Made by a program: the position numbers and the translations under genes. The notes under the pieces were generated by a model. It saw only the letters and a list, made by a program, of their open reading frames with translations. It was not told the DNA's origin and made no database searches. Below are positions 36,706 through 47,808 of a stretch of DNA of 64,000 nucleotides, piece by piece (the stretch's first letter is position 1; each line of letters opens with the position of its first letter). Source of the DNA: Paraphaeosphaeria minitans (Eukaryota; Ascomycota; Dothideomycetes; Pleosporales; Didymosphaeriaceae); assembly GCA_015832175.1 (NCBI GenBank), contig WJXW01000012.1, forward strand, positions 1,322,001-1,386,000, in the 5' to 3' direction.

Positions 36706-38303
36706 ATGTCTGCTTCACCCATCATCGCGACCTCGTCCACCAAGCGGCCCCTCGAGGAGCCCTCGTCGCCCTCCGGCCCCAATGACCAGCCCGACGCCAA
36801 GCGCCCTGCGCTGGACAAGGTGGTCAACGAGCCCGCTGCCGAAGACATCGACACGGCCCAGCCGGTGAAGGCCGACGACATTGCCCCCGAGAACATCAAA
36901 GCCGAGGGCGATGCTGGAGCCGAGCTAGATGCTGAAGGAGCTTCGCACGCCGACACCGTGCTCCCAGATGCACCCGCCGTTCTTCTCTCGCTTGACACCC
37001 ACCCCATCCAGTCCACCTCCGGTGCCAATGGCCGTCCCGCTAGCAACTCCCAGCATCAAGACGAGACCAACTGGCTGCACCTGCGCGCTTGCATTGGCAC
37101 CAGCGAGGCTGCCACCATCATCGGCAAGGGTGGTGAAAATGTCACCCAGATCCGTCGTCTCTCTGGCGCCAAGTGCACCGTGAGCGACTACTCGCGGGGT
37201 GCTGTAGAGCGCATCCTGACGGTTAGCGGCCAGGTGGATGCCGTATCAAAGGTAGAACCCCCTCGCCATTGCGCATGGCAACGCCAGCTAACATGTATAG
37301 GCTTTCGGCCTAATTGTGCGTACCCTCAACCAAGAGGACCTTGAGACGGCTTCCACTGGCACTTCAAAGAGCTACCCCATGCGTTTGCTGATCCCTCACA
37401 TCCTCATTGGCTCCATCATTGGCAAGGGTGGAGTCCGCATACGCGAGATCCAGGAAGCGTCCAATGCCAAGCTAAACGCTTCAGATACCATGCTGCCCAA
37501 CTCCGGCGAACGCTCTCTTGTAGTGCTGGGTGTCGCGGATGCCGTCCACATTGCAGTCTACTATGTTGCCCAGACGCTTGTAGAGCAGCTGACGGAGCGT
37601 TTCGGTGGCCCAGCAGCCTCCCAATATGCCACTCGAAGTGGTACTGCAGCGAACGTTGTTCCCGGCGGCATGTCCGTCCAGCCCTACGTTCCTCAGCCCG
37701 CCGGCGGTCAGTACAACTACCCTGACAACTACCGTCGGCAGCAGGCCCATCCTGCCCAGCGCACTCCAGTACATGGCCAACACCCAGGTCAGTATGGCAT
37801 GCATGGACAAGCTCCGCAGCAAGCATACGGCCAACCAGCCATGCCGTATGGCGCTGGATCGCCTGCGCGTGCCCACTATGGCGCTCCTGCCCCGCAGCCT
37901 GGTCCCTATGGCGGACACCCTGCCGCACCAGTTGCACATGGCCACGGTGCAGTACCTGCCCAAACCCCCGTTCAGGTACCTGGTCAGGTAAGTTACTTCG
38001 GACTCACCACTTTGGCAGCATGATCATCACGATGACAGAACTTCGCTGACTTTGTCGTAGCCTCTTACACAACAAATTTATATCCCCAACGACATGGTCG
38101 GAGCTATCATTGGTAAAGGCGGTGCTAAGATCAATGAAATTAGACAACTGAGCGGTAGCGTCATCAAGATCAACGAACCGACCGACAACAGCAACGAGCG
38201 CCTTGTCACGATTACCGGAACGCAGGAATGCAACCAAATGGCATTGTACATGCTCTACTCGCGCCTTGGTGAGGCCCCCAGACAGCAGGCCCACGGTAGT
38301 TGA
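36706..38303 (+). CDS. triple KH-domain RNA-binding protein (Pbp2/Hek2/Rnc1-like)
   Basis: Three exons (36706-37251, 37301-37987, 38061-38303) with 49- and 73-nt phase-0 introns give 491 residues. The first ~120 are disordered and acidic. KH1 spans about 122-198 with its GxxG loop GKGG at 140-143, KH2 about 207-285 with GKGG at 223-226, and KH3 about 414-480 with GKGG at 429-432. All three loops are intact, so all should bind single-stranded RNA. Between KH2 and KH3 lies a Gln/Pro/Gly/Tyr-rich linker. This architecture is that of poly(rC)-binding proteins, in yeast Pbp2 and Hek2, in fission yeast Rnc1, which act on mRNA stability and localisation. Which of the yeast paralogues it matches cannot be decided here. 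The first intron interrupts KH1 after its second half begins. Confidence 0.9.
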
Positions 38304-39091
38304 AGCTTACTCAAGCTAGAATCGGAAAAACACCGCATCTGAGTGTAACGGAACACTCAGTTGCTCAACGCTTGTGAGCATCTTCAGTTCTGAAGAATGT
38401 GGTTGACCGGCCTGTCATTTCTCAATCGAGACCCCGGATGTACCTGGTAGCACGGCGTATAAGGTTTTGAGCTCTCGGCATCTTTAGCATGCTCGTTTCT
38501 CTCATCAGTACCGTTTGGCGAATGCCCAATTCTCACGGCCTGAAATGTTCAGGTTTCCAGTATTTTGGGAGAGGTAGTAGTATCGAAGAAGAACATTGTA
38601 TTTTAGCTGGTGAGTGAGCTGTGTCGCTCAGGTTGCCCATGCGCCCGGGCTTCTCGATATTCTAATTCATTTGACATGGTCATTTAACAACCATCAACGC
38701 TGCCTCTCTCCGCCCCTCTGATTTCTCTTGGAACGTTGGTGGTGGCTTAGAATCGCGAGCTGCTGTCTTGAGCGTGCCCTCCATTCCCGGAACCGTGTTA
38801 GCGTGGAAGCGCATTCTTTGTCCTGTGGATCACAGCTGCGCGCGGTCGACCACACCGAAGACCACTGGACAATATGCGAATGTCTTTGATATATTTGGCG
38901 ATGCATTCCTTAGGTGTTGAAAGACTTCCGCACGCGAACGTGGTATATGAGTCCTCAAATGAAGTCGAGTCCCCAAAAAGTACCCCATTCGACGGACCTA
39001 TCCGCTCCTCTCGTGACCTGTTGCGATCTTGCTCGGCGCTCAGCTTTCCAAGTACTGTCTCTACCTACAAGCCGTATTGTTGAAAGCTACG
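38304..39091. other. intergenic, no supported gene
   Basis: Presumed 3' untranslated region of the KH gene followed by the promoter of the BTB gene. Short frames at 38874-39228 have no recognisable features and no consistent codon pattern. Confidence 0.4.
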
Positions 39092-40171
39092 ATGACACGG
39101 GTTCCAACAACATTGCCGCCGCCATACACGGCGCTTCCTGGCGCACCCGCTGGATCTATCAGGTGAGTTTGCATGCAAGGGATGTGTCACCTTCCGGAAG
39201 GTCGGAGAGCGGGCCATCACAGCTTTAATACAACTCGCCTGACTACGATACTGATATTCCTCAGACCCACCGCCGACCACTTCACCAAGACGTCCGAGAT
39301 CCTCGTCGGCATCGGCTCAAAGTCCACGCGCTTCCTCTTGCACACCTCTCTGCTCACCCAGCAATCTCCCTACTTCCGCGCTGCCCTGACAGGACCCTTC
39401 CTCGAAGCCACAGACCAGTCCATCCGCTTCGATGACGTGTCCGTCGACATCTTCGAGCTCCTCGTCTCCTGGCTCTACACCGGAGCCATCAAGCCCGCCC
39501 CCTTCAAAGACGGCAAACCCGCCTACTACACGCTGCTGCAGCTGTACATACTCGCCGACCGCTTCTGCTTCGAGGGCCTGCGCAACCACATCGTCGACAT
39601 GATGGCGGACCTCGCCGACTCGACCAACAGCGTGCTCACGCCGTCGGACACGCGCATCCTGTACACGGAGATCGAAGAGGGCGCCAAGATCAGGCAGCTC
39701 GTGCTCGACCTGTTCGCGTTCAAGAAGACGGACAAGCTGCTCGCGACGCACGCGGACGCGTGGCACGCCAAGTTCCTGCGCGACCTGTGCGTGCGGCTCA
39801 AGAAGCCGTGCAGCCAGGCCATGCAGAGACATCGGCTCAGGGGTTTCTTGCCCCTGCGCTGGCATACCACGCGTTCGTGCGAGAACTGCAGGGTCGTCTT
39901 GCCGCCGAGGATCGGGGCCGTGGGGTGCGACGAGTGCTGCTGTGCGTGGTGCATACGGTGCTACGAGGAGGGGGTTGGGGTGGCGAGTTGGGAGGATGGG
40001 AGGGGCGGGGTGCTGGATGGGGAGGACGAGGGCAAGGCTGGGGCGAGGGCGAGGAGGGTGTGCTATGGGCGGAGGTGGGAGAGCTGCAAGCCGTGGAGGG
40101 GGAGTAGGTGCGTGGTGTACCATGAGCACAAGGAGACGGAGGCCTGTGGCGATGTGTTCATGGGGAGGTGA
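39092..40171 (+). CDS. BTB/POZ domain protein with Cys-rich tail
   Basis: Two exons (39092-39162 and 39265-40171) joined over a 102-nt phase-2 intron (GTGAGT...CAG) give 325 residues starting MTRVPTTLPPP. A BTB/POZ fold spans about residues 30-135: EILVGIGSKSTRFLLHTSLL, then SPYFRAALTGPF, and the late helix FELLVSWLYTGAIKP. BTB domains mediate dimerisation and often recruit Cullin-3 ubiquitin ligases; fungal short BTB proteins of this type are mostly uncharacterised. The segment DLFAFKKTDKLLATH is typical of the group. The C-terminal third has a Cys cluster, CENC at about 229-232 then CDECCCAWCIRC about 20 residues later, which could bind zinc. GC content rises sharply in the 3' half and the opposite strand is also open there, a side effect of codon bias. 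Confidence 0.85.
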
Positions 40172-40936
40172 TGCCGCGGGACCGAGGGACTCGGTGTGCG
40201 TGGCTCTAGATTTCTTCTTCTGTACCATCATCATCATCATCATCATCATCTGCGTGTATAGCTTCCAATTCTATTCCTATTCCATTTGACGGTCGACTTC
40301 CGATCGTGCCTCCATCGCCTTTCTAGGGTCATTCGACAATGGTTCCTTCACCCTACTCCCGCAGACCTGTCTGCTCCGTTGTCGACAACGCAGCACACAC
40401 CATCCCCACTAACAGCGTCCTGTTCTATACATAGAACGAGAATGCAGGAACCGCGGAGTCGCGCCGCACAACGTGCCGGCGGATGGTAGCAGGGATCCGT
40501 AGTTCGTTGGTTGAAAGAAACGGACAAACGCGGCTTGCTTGCTTTCTTTGTTCATTGGAGGCACGCCATGCGGATTGGCAAATGGTAAGCTAGAGCAGCG
40601 TACCGTTGAACAACAAGCCTCAGGTTCGAACTAAGTTCGTTGATGCTGCGTGGAGCGGTTGGAGGAGCGGTGGTGGAGTCGAATGGCGGCTGGACAAGGT
40701 TCAATCGTTCTTCCTCACGTGATTTGTGGGTCAGGCACCGTGCATGAAGAAAGAATACTTAGAGGCTGGTATTCTTCATTTCAGGAACACCGAGGTTTTG
40801 GGTAAGTGTAATTAACGATCATGCAACCACGTTCACATGTATCTTTGGGAACTCCCTGCCCATGTGCCCATCACATTCCGTACCATCCGTCGTGATTTAA
40901 ATCGCCCATTTGTATCGTAATAGCGCCCAGCTGCTC
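40172..40936. other. intergenic with ATC microsatellite
   Basis: Holds a run of eight ATC units at about 40227-40250 just after the BTB gene. Nothing else is recognised. This stretch separates two convergent genes and so should contain both 3' untranslated regions. Confidence 0.5.
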
Positions 40937-41914
40937 TCAAATACGCACAAATGCGGAAGGTTTGGAGTACTTGACAATCAGATCCGTCACTTCCTCTGGT
41001 TTGCTCAGCATTGGGACATGGTCGGCGTCAAGGTGCTCAACGATGAACTTGGCACCTGGTTGATCGATGAAAGTCTGCGCCCACGCCGGGGGGACCGAAT
41101 TGTCCTGTTTTCCGACCACGTAGACGACCTCAAAGTCTCCTGCGTACGGAATGTACGTCGCAGTGGCGTTCAAGGCGTCGAACGAGGAGAAGCTGAGCTT
41201 GCTGGTCCAGTAATCGGCCTCCTTTGGCGGCAGGAGGTTGTAGAAGGCTTTCTGGGGAGGAAGGTCTTTGTCGCCGTCCGACGTGACCTCGCCTGTGTCG
41301 TCGTTGTATTTGAATAATGCGGGAGAAACGGAGTGTATGTCCAGCTTGGTCTCGGGATGGTTCACTTCCTGGATGGTGGGGATGTAGCCGGAGAGGTAGA
41401 TGAGCGAGATGATGCGACCGCGGGCTTTGGCGCCGGCAACGAGAGCGCTGGATGATGAGTCTGAGTAGCCAGGGGCGCCCTCGACGGCTTCCCCGATGAC
41501 AGTGCAACCGTAGCCTGTCCAACGTTAGCTACCCGTTAAGTTATATGGCGCGTTCGTAGAGTTTAACTTACTGTTACCAACCAAAACCACGTCCCGACCT
41601 GCGTTGAGATGCTGGTCTGTGCCGGGTCAGCAAAGAAGCAGGATAGAAGTGCTGGGATGCTCACACAGAACCGACTTGACAGCGTCAATGTCAGATTGTC
41701 GGCCCACCACATGCCCAACCGAGGGAAGGGCAACGGGATCGAGGAACTTGTAGTTGACTTGAGACAGCTGACGCTTCACCTTGTAGAAAACTTGGGGCGA
41801 GTGGAAAGCTCCAGGCACCATGATAATGGCGGGGTTGTTCGGATACGCTTCTGCCACCAAAAGCATATCGAGGAAGGCGTCCACGACGACCGAGATCAAG
41901 AGGGAGAACTGCAT
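40937..41914 (-). CDS. alpha/beta hydrolase
   Basis: Three exons (41914-41665, 41616-41572, 41514-40937) with 48- and 57-nt introns, both with clear GT, CTGAC/CTAAC and CAG signals, give 290 residues. The nucleophile elbow G-N-S99-Y-G is created exactly across the second splice junction, which supports the model. Asp236 (GKQDNSVPP) and His264 (DADHVPML) complete the catalytic triad. An early stretch reads AIIMVPGAFHSPQVF, the usual first strand and oxyanion region of the AB-hydrolase fold. The 45-nt middle exon is short. An in-frame ATG 17 codons upstream (41965) is possible. The family includes fungal esterases and salicylate/methyl-ester hydrolase-like enzymes; the substrate cannot be inferred. 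The N-terminus is hydrophobic but not a convincing signal peptide. Confidence 0.85.
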
Positions 41915-44229
41915 CTTCGCAATGTGTACAGCGGACGCGGGGAACCGTGTGCGACGGGTGATCAAGTTGGCAGAAAGACTCCTTCGAGAGCCGTATAAGA
42001 ATTTCGTAGGTCCCGTCTTTTTATTTTAGACCCACTACTATAGCTCCGCGTCGAGGTGAAGATGAAGGCGAGTCCGCAAAAGGCAAAGAGCCATGCCTAC
42101 GCACGAAAAGCCGCCATGGTGGAATTTAAGGCACCCCGAGTGTGCCTTCTCTCATCGCCATTGAACAAGGGATGCAGCGCCACCAGGGTGATAGCGTAGT
42201 CAGCTCTTACCCTACAAAGACGATGCGTGTGATACATCGCGGTTACGGAGCTAACGCGACAGAAATTGTGATCGCGAAGTCCAAGTCGGGCGGTCTGATA
42301 GGCGGAAATGCATGGTGTTGCGGTGAACCATGTAAGCCGGGCGTTGCGATGCGGCGTAGTTCGGTCAAAGGCAGATTTTCTCCCGCGGACAAAGAGATGA
42401 CTGCCAGCGATGCACGAGTAGGAACGATGCACGAGTGCGAAACGCCTACGATAATGGCGAGAACATCTTTCGGATGTGCACTTTGGTCGTATGTACCTGA
42501 GTTTCCTGTTGACGCAAGACTGCCCAAGCGCATAGGTACGGTAGGTAAGGTAGGGTAGGTAGGGTAGGTAAGGCACGCCGCCCCTCGCCCCCACTTCCAC
42601 ATGGATACCTAGGTACCGAACCTCGCCCATGAACATCCACATGGCCTAGAGTAACAACTAGACTCTTGTAGCTGGGAAAATATGCGAAATCAGGATGAAA
42701 CATGAAATGATATCAGATAGTCTTGGAATCGGATCAAATAGTGAGTTCCTACAGGACGAGGGGTGCTCTTGAAGTCCAATTCACCGTAATGTCAGCCACT
42801 GTGATCCCAAAGCCGGCTGCATAAATCGCGCTTACCGTACTTGTCACGCTCTGCTGCACGCCTCTCAACCTTCACCACTGTATTGTCGTCATAAATTAAA
42901 AACTGGTTGTCCGCCGCATCTTTCTGCGACTTAGAAATCTTGTTGGGGTATTCATCAGAGCGCACGCGCCGAACAGTAATTGAAGTGTTACACGTGAGGT
43001 TGCGCGGCAAAACCGAGACCTAGCGCAGCGATTTACGTGAAATTTTACGGGACACCGCTTTCTGATTGTGGTAGTAGTTAGAGAACTGTCGATTATGAGG
43101 GCAAAATTCGAGGCCGCCGTCGAAGCTGCCGCTCTCACGACCACTGTTCCGCAGCGAGAAGGTATTTTCCTCGCTGCGGATCGACTCCGTCTCGGCATCC
43201 TTGCGCGGCTTGTGGTTTACTTGTTAGCGCTTTTGTGTACTTTCTGCCTTCAATTCCTTCTCGCGGACCCATTCGCCATCCTTGTACATTGCCATGGCCG
43301 TTGATCATCGATAGCTGGTATTCCCAATAGCCGTATGGACTGATCTGAGCTTTTTTTGATCTTGAAGGAGCCTTTCGTGCGCTTGACGTGCTTGATTATT
43401 GACATGTGCACTGTTTTGTTCTTTTAAGATCTTGCTGGAGCCTGTCTGCCATGAGACCGTGGAATGGCTCAAAGGTGTTGGTGCGACATACATGTTCTGC
43501 CATGGGGTCGACGTGCACGCTTGACTTGACCATTGGCACATTATGCTGTCGCTCTGGAAGCTCCTCTTCCACCCACGACGGGTCGGGAGCAGTCTAAACC
43601 TCGTCTTGGAGGGAGGCCATTCTCCCAGGGCGTGAATGAGGCGAGGGGCGCGGGGTAGCAAGTGCAATCTGAAAGGCTGAAGAAAATGTGATGCGTGCAG
43701 AGAAGGTTGCGTCGACAATAATATGTACCCAGTGACTCGTTTCTTGCCGGCCTCCTGGATGCTCGCTGCCTTGCAGGCTTGCACCTTGAAGTCTGACCGT
43801 TACTGACTGGGAGATACCCTGCACGGCCCCGCGGCAACAGAATTGCTCAGCATGTAGGTACGATGTCGGCTGACATCTCAGGCTGTTCCCATTTGGGGGT
43901 TTTCGTCATCACTCCGTGACATAACAACCGTTCGATTCAACCCAAATTCCGAACTAATTTATTAATAATTCTACTCATTGCATCTGAACTGGCTGCAAGT
44001 AGAAAGAAGAGAAGTTGGAAGGAGGATGGTTGGCCCCTAATTCAGACTAAGGTTACGATATCTACCTAGTCAGCGAAGATTGCCTCGTCTAGACTGCTTC
44101 TGTGCCGTGCTCCTATTTAGCGGCTCGTTCCACCATTCTGGGGGCTTGAACTGCTGGAGAGTAGTGTGCGTAAGATGAGTGCAGCCGTGTTGCTACGAAA
44201 ACTCCTGTCTTTCAAGCCAGCCGCGCACC
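41915..44229. other. 2.3-kb stretch with no confident gene
   Basis: Contains a GGTA-type simple repeat at about 42535-42572. Several overlapping frames on the minus strand between 42790 and 43310 look partly coding (for example a frame containing KISKSQKDAADNQFLIYDD at about 42950), but I could not join them by credible introns or match a family. They may be exons of a short unknown gene or the remains of one. Confidence 0.35.
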
Positions 44230-45672
44230 ATGGATTTGTGGACGCGTGCCCCTCAACAACTATGGAATCCCTTATCGCGCCGCGCATTCTTCTTTCCGTG
44301 GATATAAGAGATACCTAAGGTCTTCCACTTCAGAACGGAGATCAAGTCTGTCGAAAATGCTCCTGGACACAGCTCGGACACTACCGGTCGAGTCGAGTTG
44401 ATTGTCGAGAGCGACGCTGGCCCTCAGCATGCTGCGCAGCAGAAGCATGCTGCAGAGATACAGATGTGGTGGGAGGAAGCCACCGTGTGGAACATCGATT
44501 TGCCCAACGGATACGCAAAAGTTGACGTGCTGCTGGCGAAGTGGGAGGACGAGTTGGACGGGCTCAATACAAGGGCTGAGGTGCGAACCAGCATATTGTT
44601 CGTGGAAATTACACCTGACCAATGCGTAGGCCGAAGCACTCTCCGTTGTCTTCTGCGGTCGCTTCTATTTCGTCACTGAAACAGTCGAGCTCAACGTCTC
44701 ATCCAAGCCGCAACAACAAATGCGCACCTACATGAGTGCCTTCATACAGAAGCATGATGGAACTCACAGTCTGTTGATTGTATACTGTACAGGACACGGC
44801 CTGTATCGTGAAGATGACAAATACCTCGAACTCACTGCGAGCCTGAAACCCACGGTCATACAAGGGCTTCATCAGGAAGCCAGGTGCAATTGGAACAAAA
44901 TCCAAGAAATGCTCCATGACGATGACGTTGACAGTGACGTGTTCACCATACTTGACACCTGCTATCCGAGCAAAGTTGTCAAAGTTGGGAAGGAAGAGAC
45001 CAGGACCTTTGAACTTCTCAGCGCTTGTTCCATCGATTCAACAACGGCTGCCCCTGGTGACAATAGTTTCACGCGTGCCCTTATTGATATACTGAACGGC
45101 TGCACGGTCGATACGGCGAGAAAGGCTTCACCACGTTCCACCTTAATCAAGAGATCACCCTCGACAAGAGACGCCATGGCGCGCCGTCGCACTTGTGGTA
45201 TCTCAAACAGCATCATGGTCGGCACATCCATCTTGCCTGCCTCAAGCCACAAAAAATACTCGAGCTGAAGGCCAGGCGACTTCATCCCCTTCCACGGGGC
45301 TACCTCACACTTCGGTTCGCGCTGCGGGATGAATCACTCACACGTGAACAGATTGAGTTCTTGACGCTGCAGCTGTCTAAAGCGATTAGCGACAAGCTGC
45401 TCGTCGGTCTGAGTCGCATAGACTGGCTCGGAATCAAGCCCGCACGTATTACCAACTTCGGCCGTGCAGCACTCGCTCTTTATGCGATAGCGCAATGGAA
45501 GAGAATTTGCGAACGCCAAAGGAAGAGGCGACTGGAAGAAGTCCGTTTACCCGATCATTCAACAACCGATGAGCCGCCAACTACAACTCCTCGGAAACGC
45601 TCCCGTGACAGCTTCACCGACACCAGCGAAAGCGTTACTATCTTGCCGCCTCACATCCCCCGCCAACTTTAG
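44230..45672 (+). pseudogene. caspase-like (C14 family) protein gene, frameshifted
   Basis: An open region from about 44308 to 44580 (a helical segment ending KVDVLLAKWEDELDGL) is joined to 44630 by a 49-nt phase-0 intron. The following frame carries the caspase-like core: SLLIVYCTGHG with the catalytic His codon at 44795-44797, and FTILDTCYPS with the catalytic Cys codon at 44960-44962. Such proteins are common in Dothideomycete genomes as caspase-domain proteins of unknown function. Around 45090-45125 the frame changes without splice signals: before it the sequence reads SFTRALIDILNGC, after it GFTTFHLNQEITLDKRRHG, which continues to a stop at 45672. A one-base loss (or two-base gain) fits. 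The 5' end is uncertain; an ATG at 44230 needs a very short intron. Either a pseudogene or a sequence error. Confidence 0.65.
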
Positions 45673-47109
45673 TGTCCATGTCTTCCAAGGCATAGCATGC
45701 CACACATGATCGTACCTAATAATAATGCTTCGTGCCTGGACGATTACAAGTTCATATCCCTTGCAACGGAGCGTTGGCGCTAGGATCGGGCTCATCCACT
45801 TTGTCCACGCCTGTATGCTCGAACTCCAGTCGAATCTTTGGGATCACGTTCTTGAGTAATTGCTGTTCAAGAAGCGGCTCAGGATTTTTTGATGCAGAAA
45901 CTAATCCCCTCTGCTGAGCTCGAGTGCTGACAATATGACGTTTCCAGGGTCTTGAAAAATCCCCCCTCACATCGGGACGTGAGTCCGACCGTTTCTCTAG
46001 ACCTGCCCGTGTCTGCGCACATTTACCGTAGAGCTTTGCACTTCCCGGTTGAGCTGCTTAACACCTTGCACCAATGGCATAAGCTGTGTCTGTTTTAACC
46101 CACCTTTACGATCTATTCTCTTTTCTAAATAGATCGCTTACCCAGCTATCAATAGCTCAACCGGGAGATGCAAAACTCTACAGTACCACACAGTTTCAAT
46201 TCAATTGTTCATTGCCCGTCATCTTCTCAATTGGTCGACCCTGAGTTTTGTCGCGTCGGGGCCACGCAAGCTTGCTCAGACTTTGGTTCAAGGTACGACA
46301 TCGATTATGGCCTAGCGCCTAGTTGCGTTCACGTTGAAATGTCGTGACAAGAAAGCACTGGAGAAATGCCTGGCTTACTAGGCGCATCCGGACCATGAAA
46401 TCGGGCCTTGGCCCCAGGAACATTACTCGATATTTTCGCAATGCCTCTCCGCTAGCAGCATGTACAGAAGTTCGAGACTCTGATACAAGTGCGATCGTTC
46501 TACTTGGAGTCTCCACAACTACCAGAATTCCAAGACTTCCTGCATACGGACGACTGCTTCTGTTTGTGTTGGGTAGTCGGTTCCTGCACGGCATCGTCAG
46601 ACGCTTTCCTCCATTACGAGATTGCTTGCGAGATCGAGGCCTTGGATGGCATCAGACGCCCAGGTCCGCGGTCTGTCTCCCCCTGAGCTCCCGTCTTCGC
46701 GCACCAGTCTTCGAGCACCGCGATCCAACGAGATCTTTCGGAAAGCTGACAGGCGACTCTCGATGCCTTGCACGCGTCCCACTTTTTGGTAGTATTGAGT
46801 CCATTACGCGCAGCCCTGTGCTACGTTTAGGGCATTTCAAAGAAAGTTGTACGTAAAGAAAATGGAGCTCCAGACCAAGATGAGGAGAGGACAACAATGA
46901 TGATGCAAAAAGATGGCGCTGGGCATTACGCCAGCTTGCTCGTTGGAAGAGCATATAGAAGCTGAAGGCTTTCAGCTCAAACAAGCCATTACCTTCACCA
47001 ACTCCAGTGTCAATATCCGGGGGTGAACATACAAATCACCTCAAGCTTCTTCAAATCACACTACACACTTACTCACACGTTCCAACCAACCCACTCACTC
47101 GTCATCAAT
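45673..47109. other. intergenic with MITE
   Basis: Apart from the inverted-repeat element at 46024-46185, no gene is supported. Short frames on both strands at 46319-46984 have no recognisable domain. The last ~130 bp carry a CACA/TCA-rich leader before the secreted-protein gene. Confidence 0.45.
46024..46185. mobile_element. MITE with 30-bp inverted ends and TA duplication
   Basis: A 162-bp unit has inverted ends (46024-46055 and 46154-46185) that match at 28 of 32 positions. The outermost TA on each side fits the target duplication of Tc1/mariner-type elements, leaving ends beginning CCGTAGAG/CTGTAGAG. The four mismatches are all transitions. The interior has no coding capacity, so it would need transposase from elsewhere. 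Confidence 0.82.
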
Positions 47110-47808
47110 ATGCGTCTCACTCAGGCCGCTGTCGTTGCTATCCTAGCATTCACCGGAGCTGCTGCTCCTGTAGCCAACGCGAACTCACTTGCCATCCGTG
47201 GTGACGAAAGCTCCTCAGGAAGTGGTGCTAGCCAGTCATGGTCAGGATCGGGCTCAGGTTCAAGCTCCGCCTCCAAGGAAGGCGCATCTGGCTCAAGCTC
47301 TGGTTCATCTAGTAGCTGGGGAGCCTCGGGGGGAGATAAGGGATCCTCCGGTAGTGACAAGAGTGGATCAGAAGCCGACAAAGTCTCAGGTTCCGACAAT
47401 GGCTCAGGTTCCGACAATGGCTCAGGTTCCGACAATGGCTCAGGTTCCGACAATGGCTCAGGTGCCGACAAAGGTTCAGGCTCTGGATCAGGCTCAGGAT
47501 CAGGTGCCGACAAAGGTTCAGGCTCTGGATCAGGCTCAGGATCAGGTGCCGACAAAGGTTCAGGATCAGGCAGTAAAGGTTCCGGATCGTCTGGTTCGGG
47601 AGGAACTAAATCGAGCGGAGAACAGGCAAAGAACAACGGCGGCGAACAAGGAAAGGGCGAAGAGGCTAGCGAGGGTAATGGCGGAGAGGCCGCAAAAGGA
47701 GGAGCTGGTAGTGAATCGGGATCCAAGGGCGGAGATTCTGGCTCTGGTTCGAAGTCCTCCGACTCGAAGACTTCCACTGGTGGTGGCTGGAAGTTGTTGA
47801 AGGTTTGA
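47110..47808 (+). CDS. secreted Ser/Gly-rich tandem-repeat protein
   Basis: A single-exon frame of 232 residues starts [16 protein letters not shown], with a signal peptide predicted to end after about residue 22 (ANA). An in-frame ATG at 47023 was rejected because it would bury the signal peptide. The rest is almost only Ser, Gly, Asp, Lys, Asn, Glu and Ala. Four 18-bp units encode GSDNGS (about 47391-47461), then 42-bp units encode [14 protein letters not shown] about two and a half times. There is no Cys, no GPI signal and no conserved fold, and the end is GGGWKLLKV. It could be a cell-surface or matrix glycoprotein, with many sites for O-glycosylation on Ser. The DNA repeats are nearly exact, so unit number probably varies between strains. 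Opposite-strand frames are shadows. Confidence 0.75.
   Translation: MRLTQAAVVAILAFTGAAAPVANANSLAIRGDESSSGSGASQSWSGSGSGSSSASKEGASGSSSGSSSSWGASGGDKGSSGSDKSGSEADKVSGSDNGSGSDNGSGSDNGSGSDNGSGADKGSGSGSGSGSGADKGSGSGSGSGSGADKGSGSGSKGSGSSGSGGTKSSGEQAKNNGGEQGKGEEASEGNGGEAAKGGAGSESGSKGGDSGSGSKSSDSKTSTGGGWKLLKV

Noticed and set aside
39317..40249. 310-codon minus-strand frame opposite the BTB gene
   Set aside because: Shadow of the BTB frame created by GC-rich codon usage; it starts with a poly-Met run from the ATC microsatellite.
42142..42558. 138-codon plus-strand frame
   Set aside because: No domain, overlapped by minus-strand frames of similar length, and it ends in a GGTA simple repeat.
42535..42572. 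GGTA-rich run as an internal telomere repeat
   Set aside because: Units are irregular (GGTA, GGTAA, GGGTA) and do not match TTAGGG.
47121..47777. 218-codon minus-strand frame opposite the Ser/Gly-repeat gene
   Set aside because: Mirror of the tandem repeats (Pro/Glu/Asp-rich), no signal peptide or start context.
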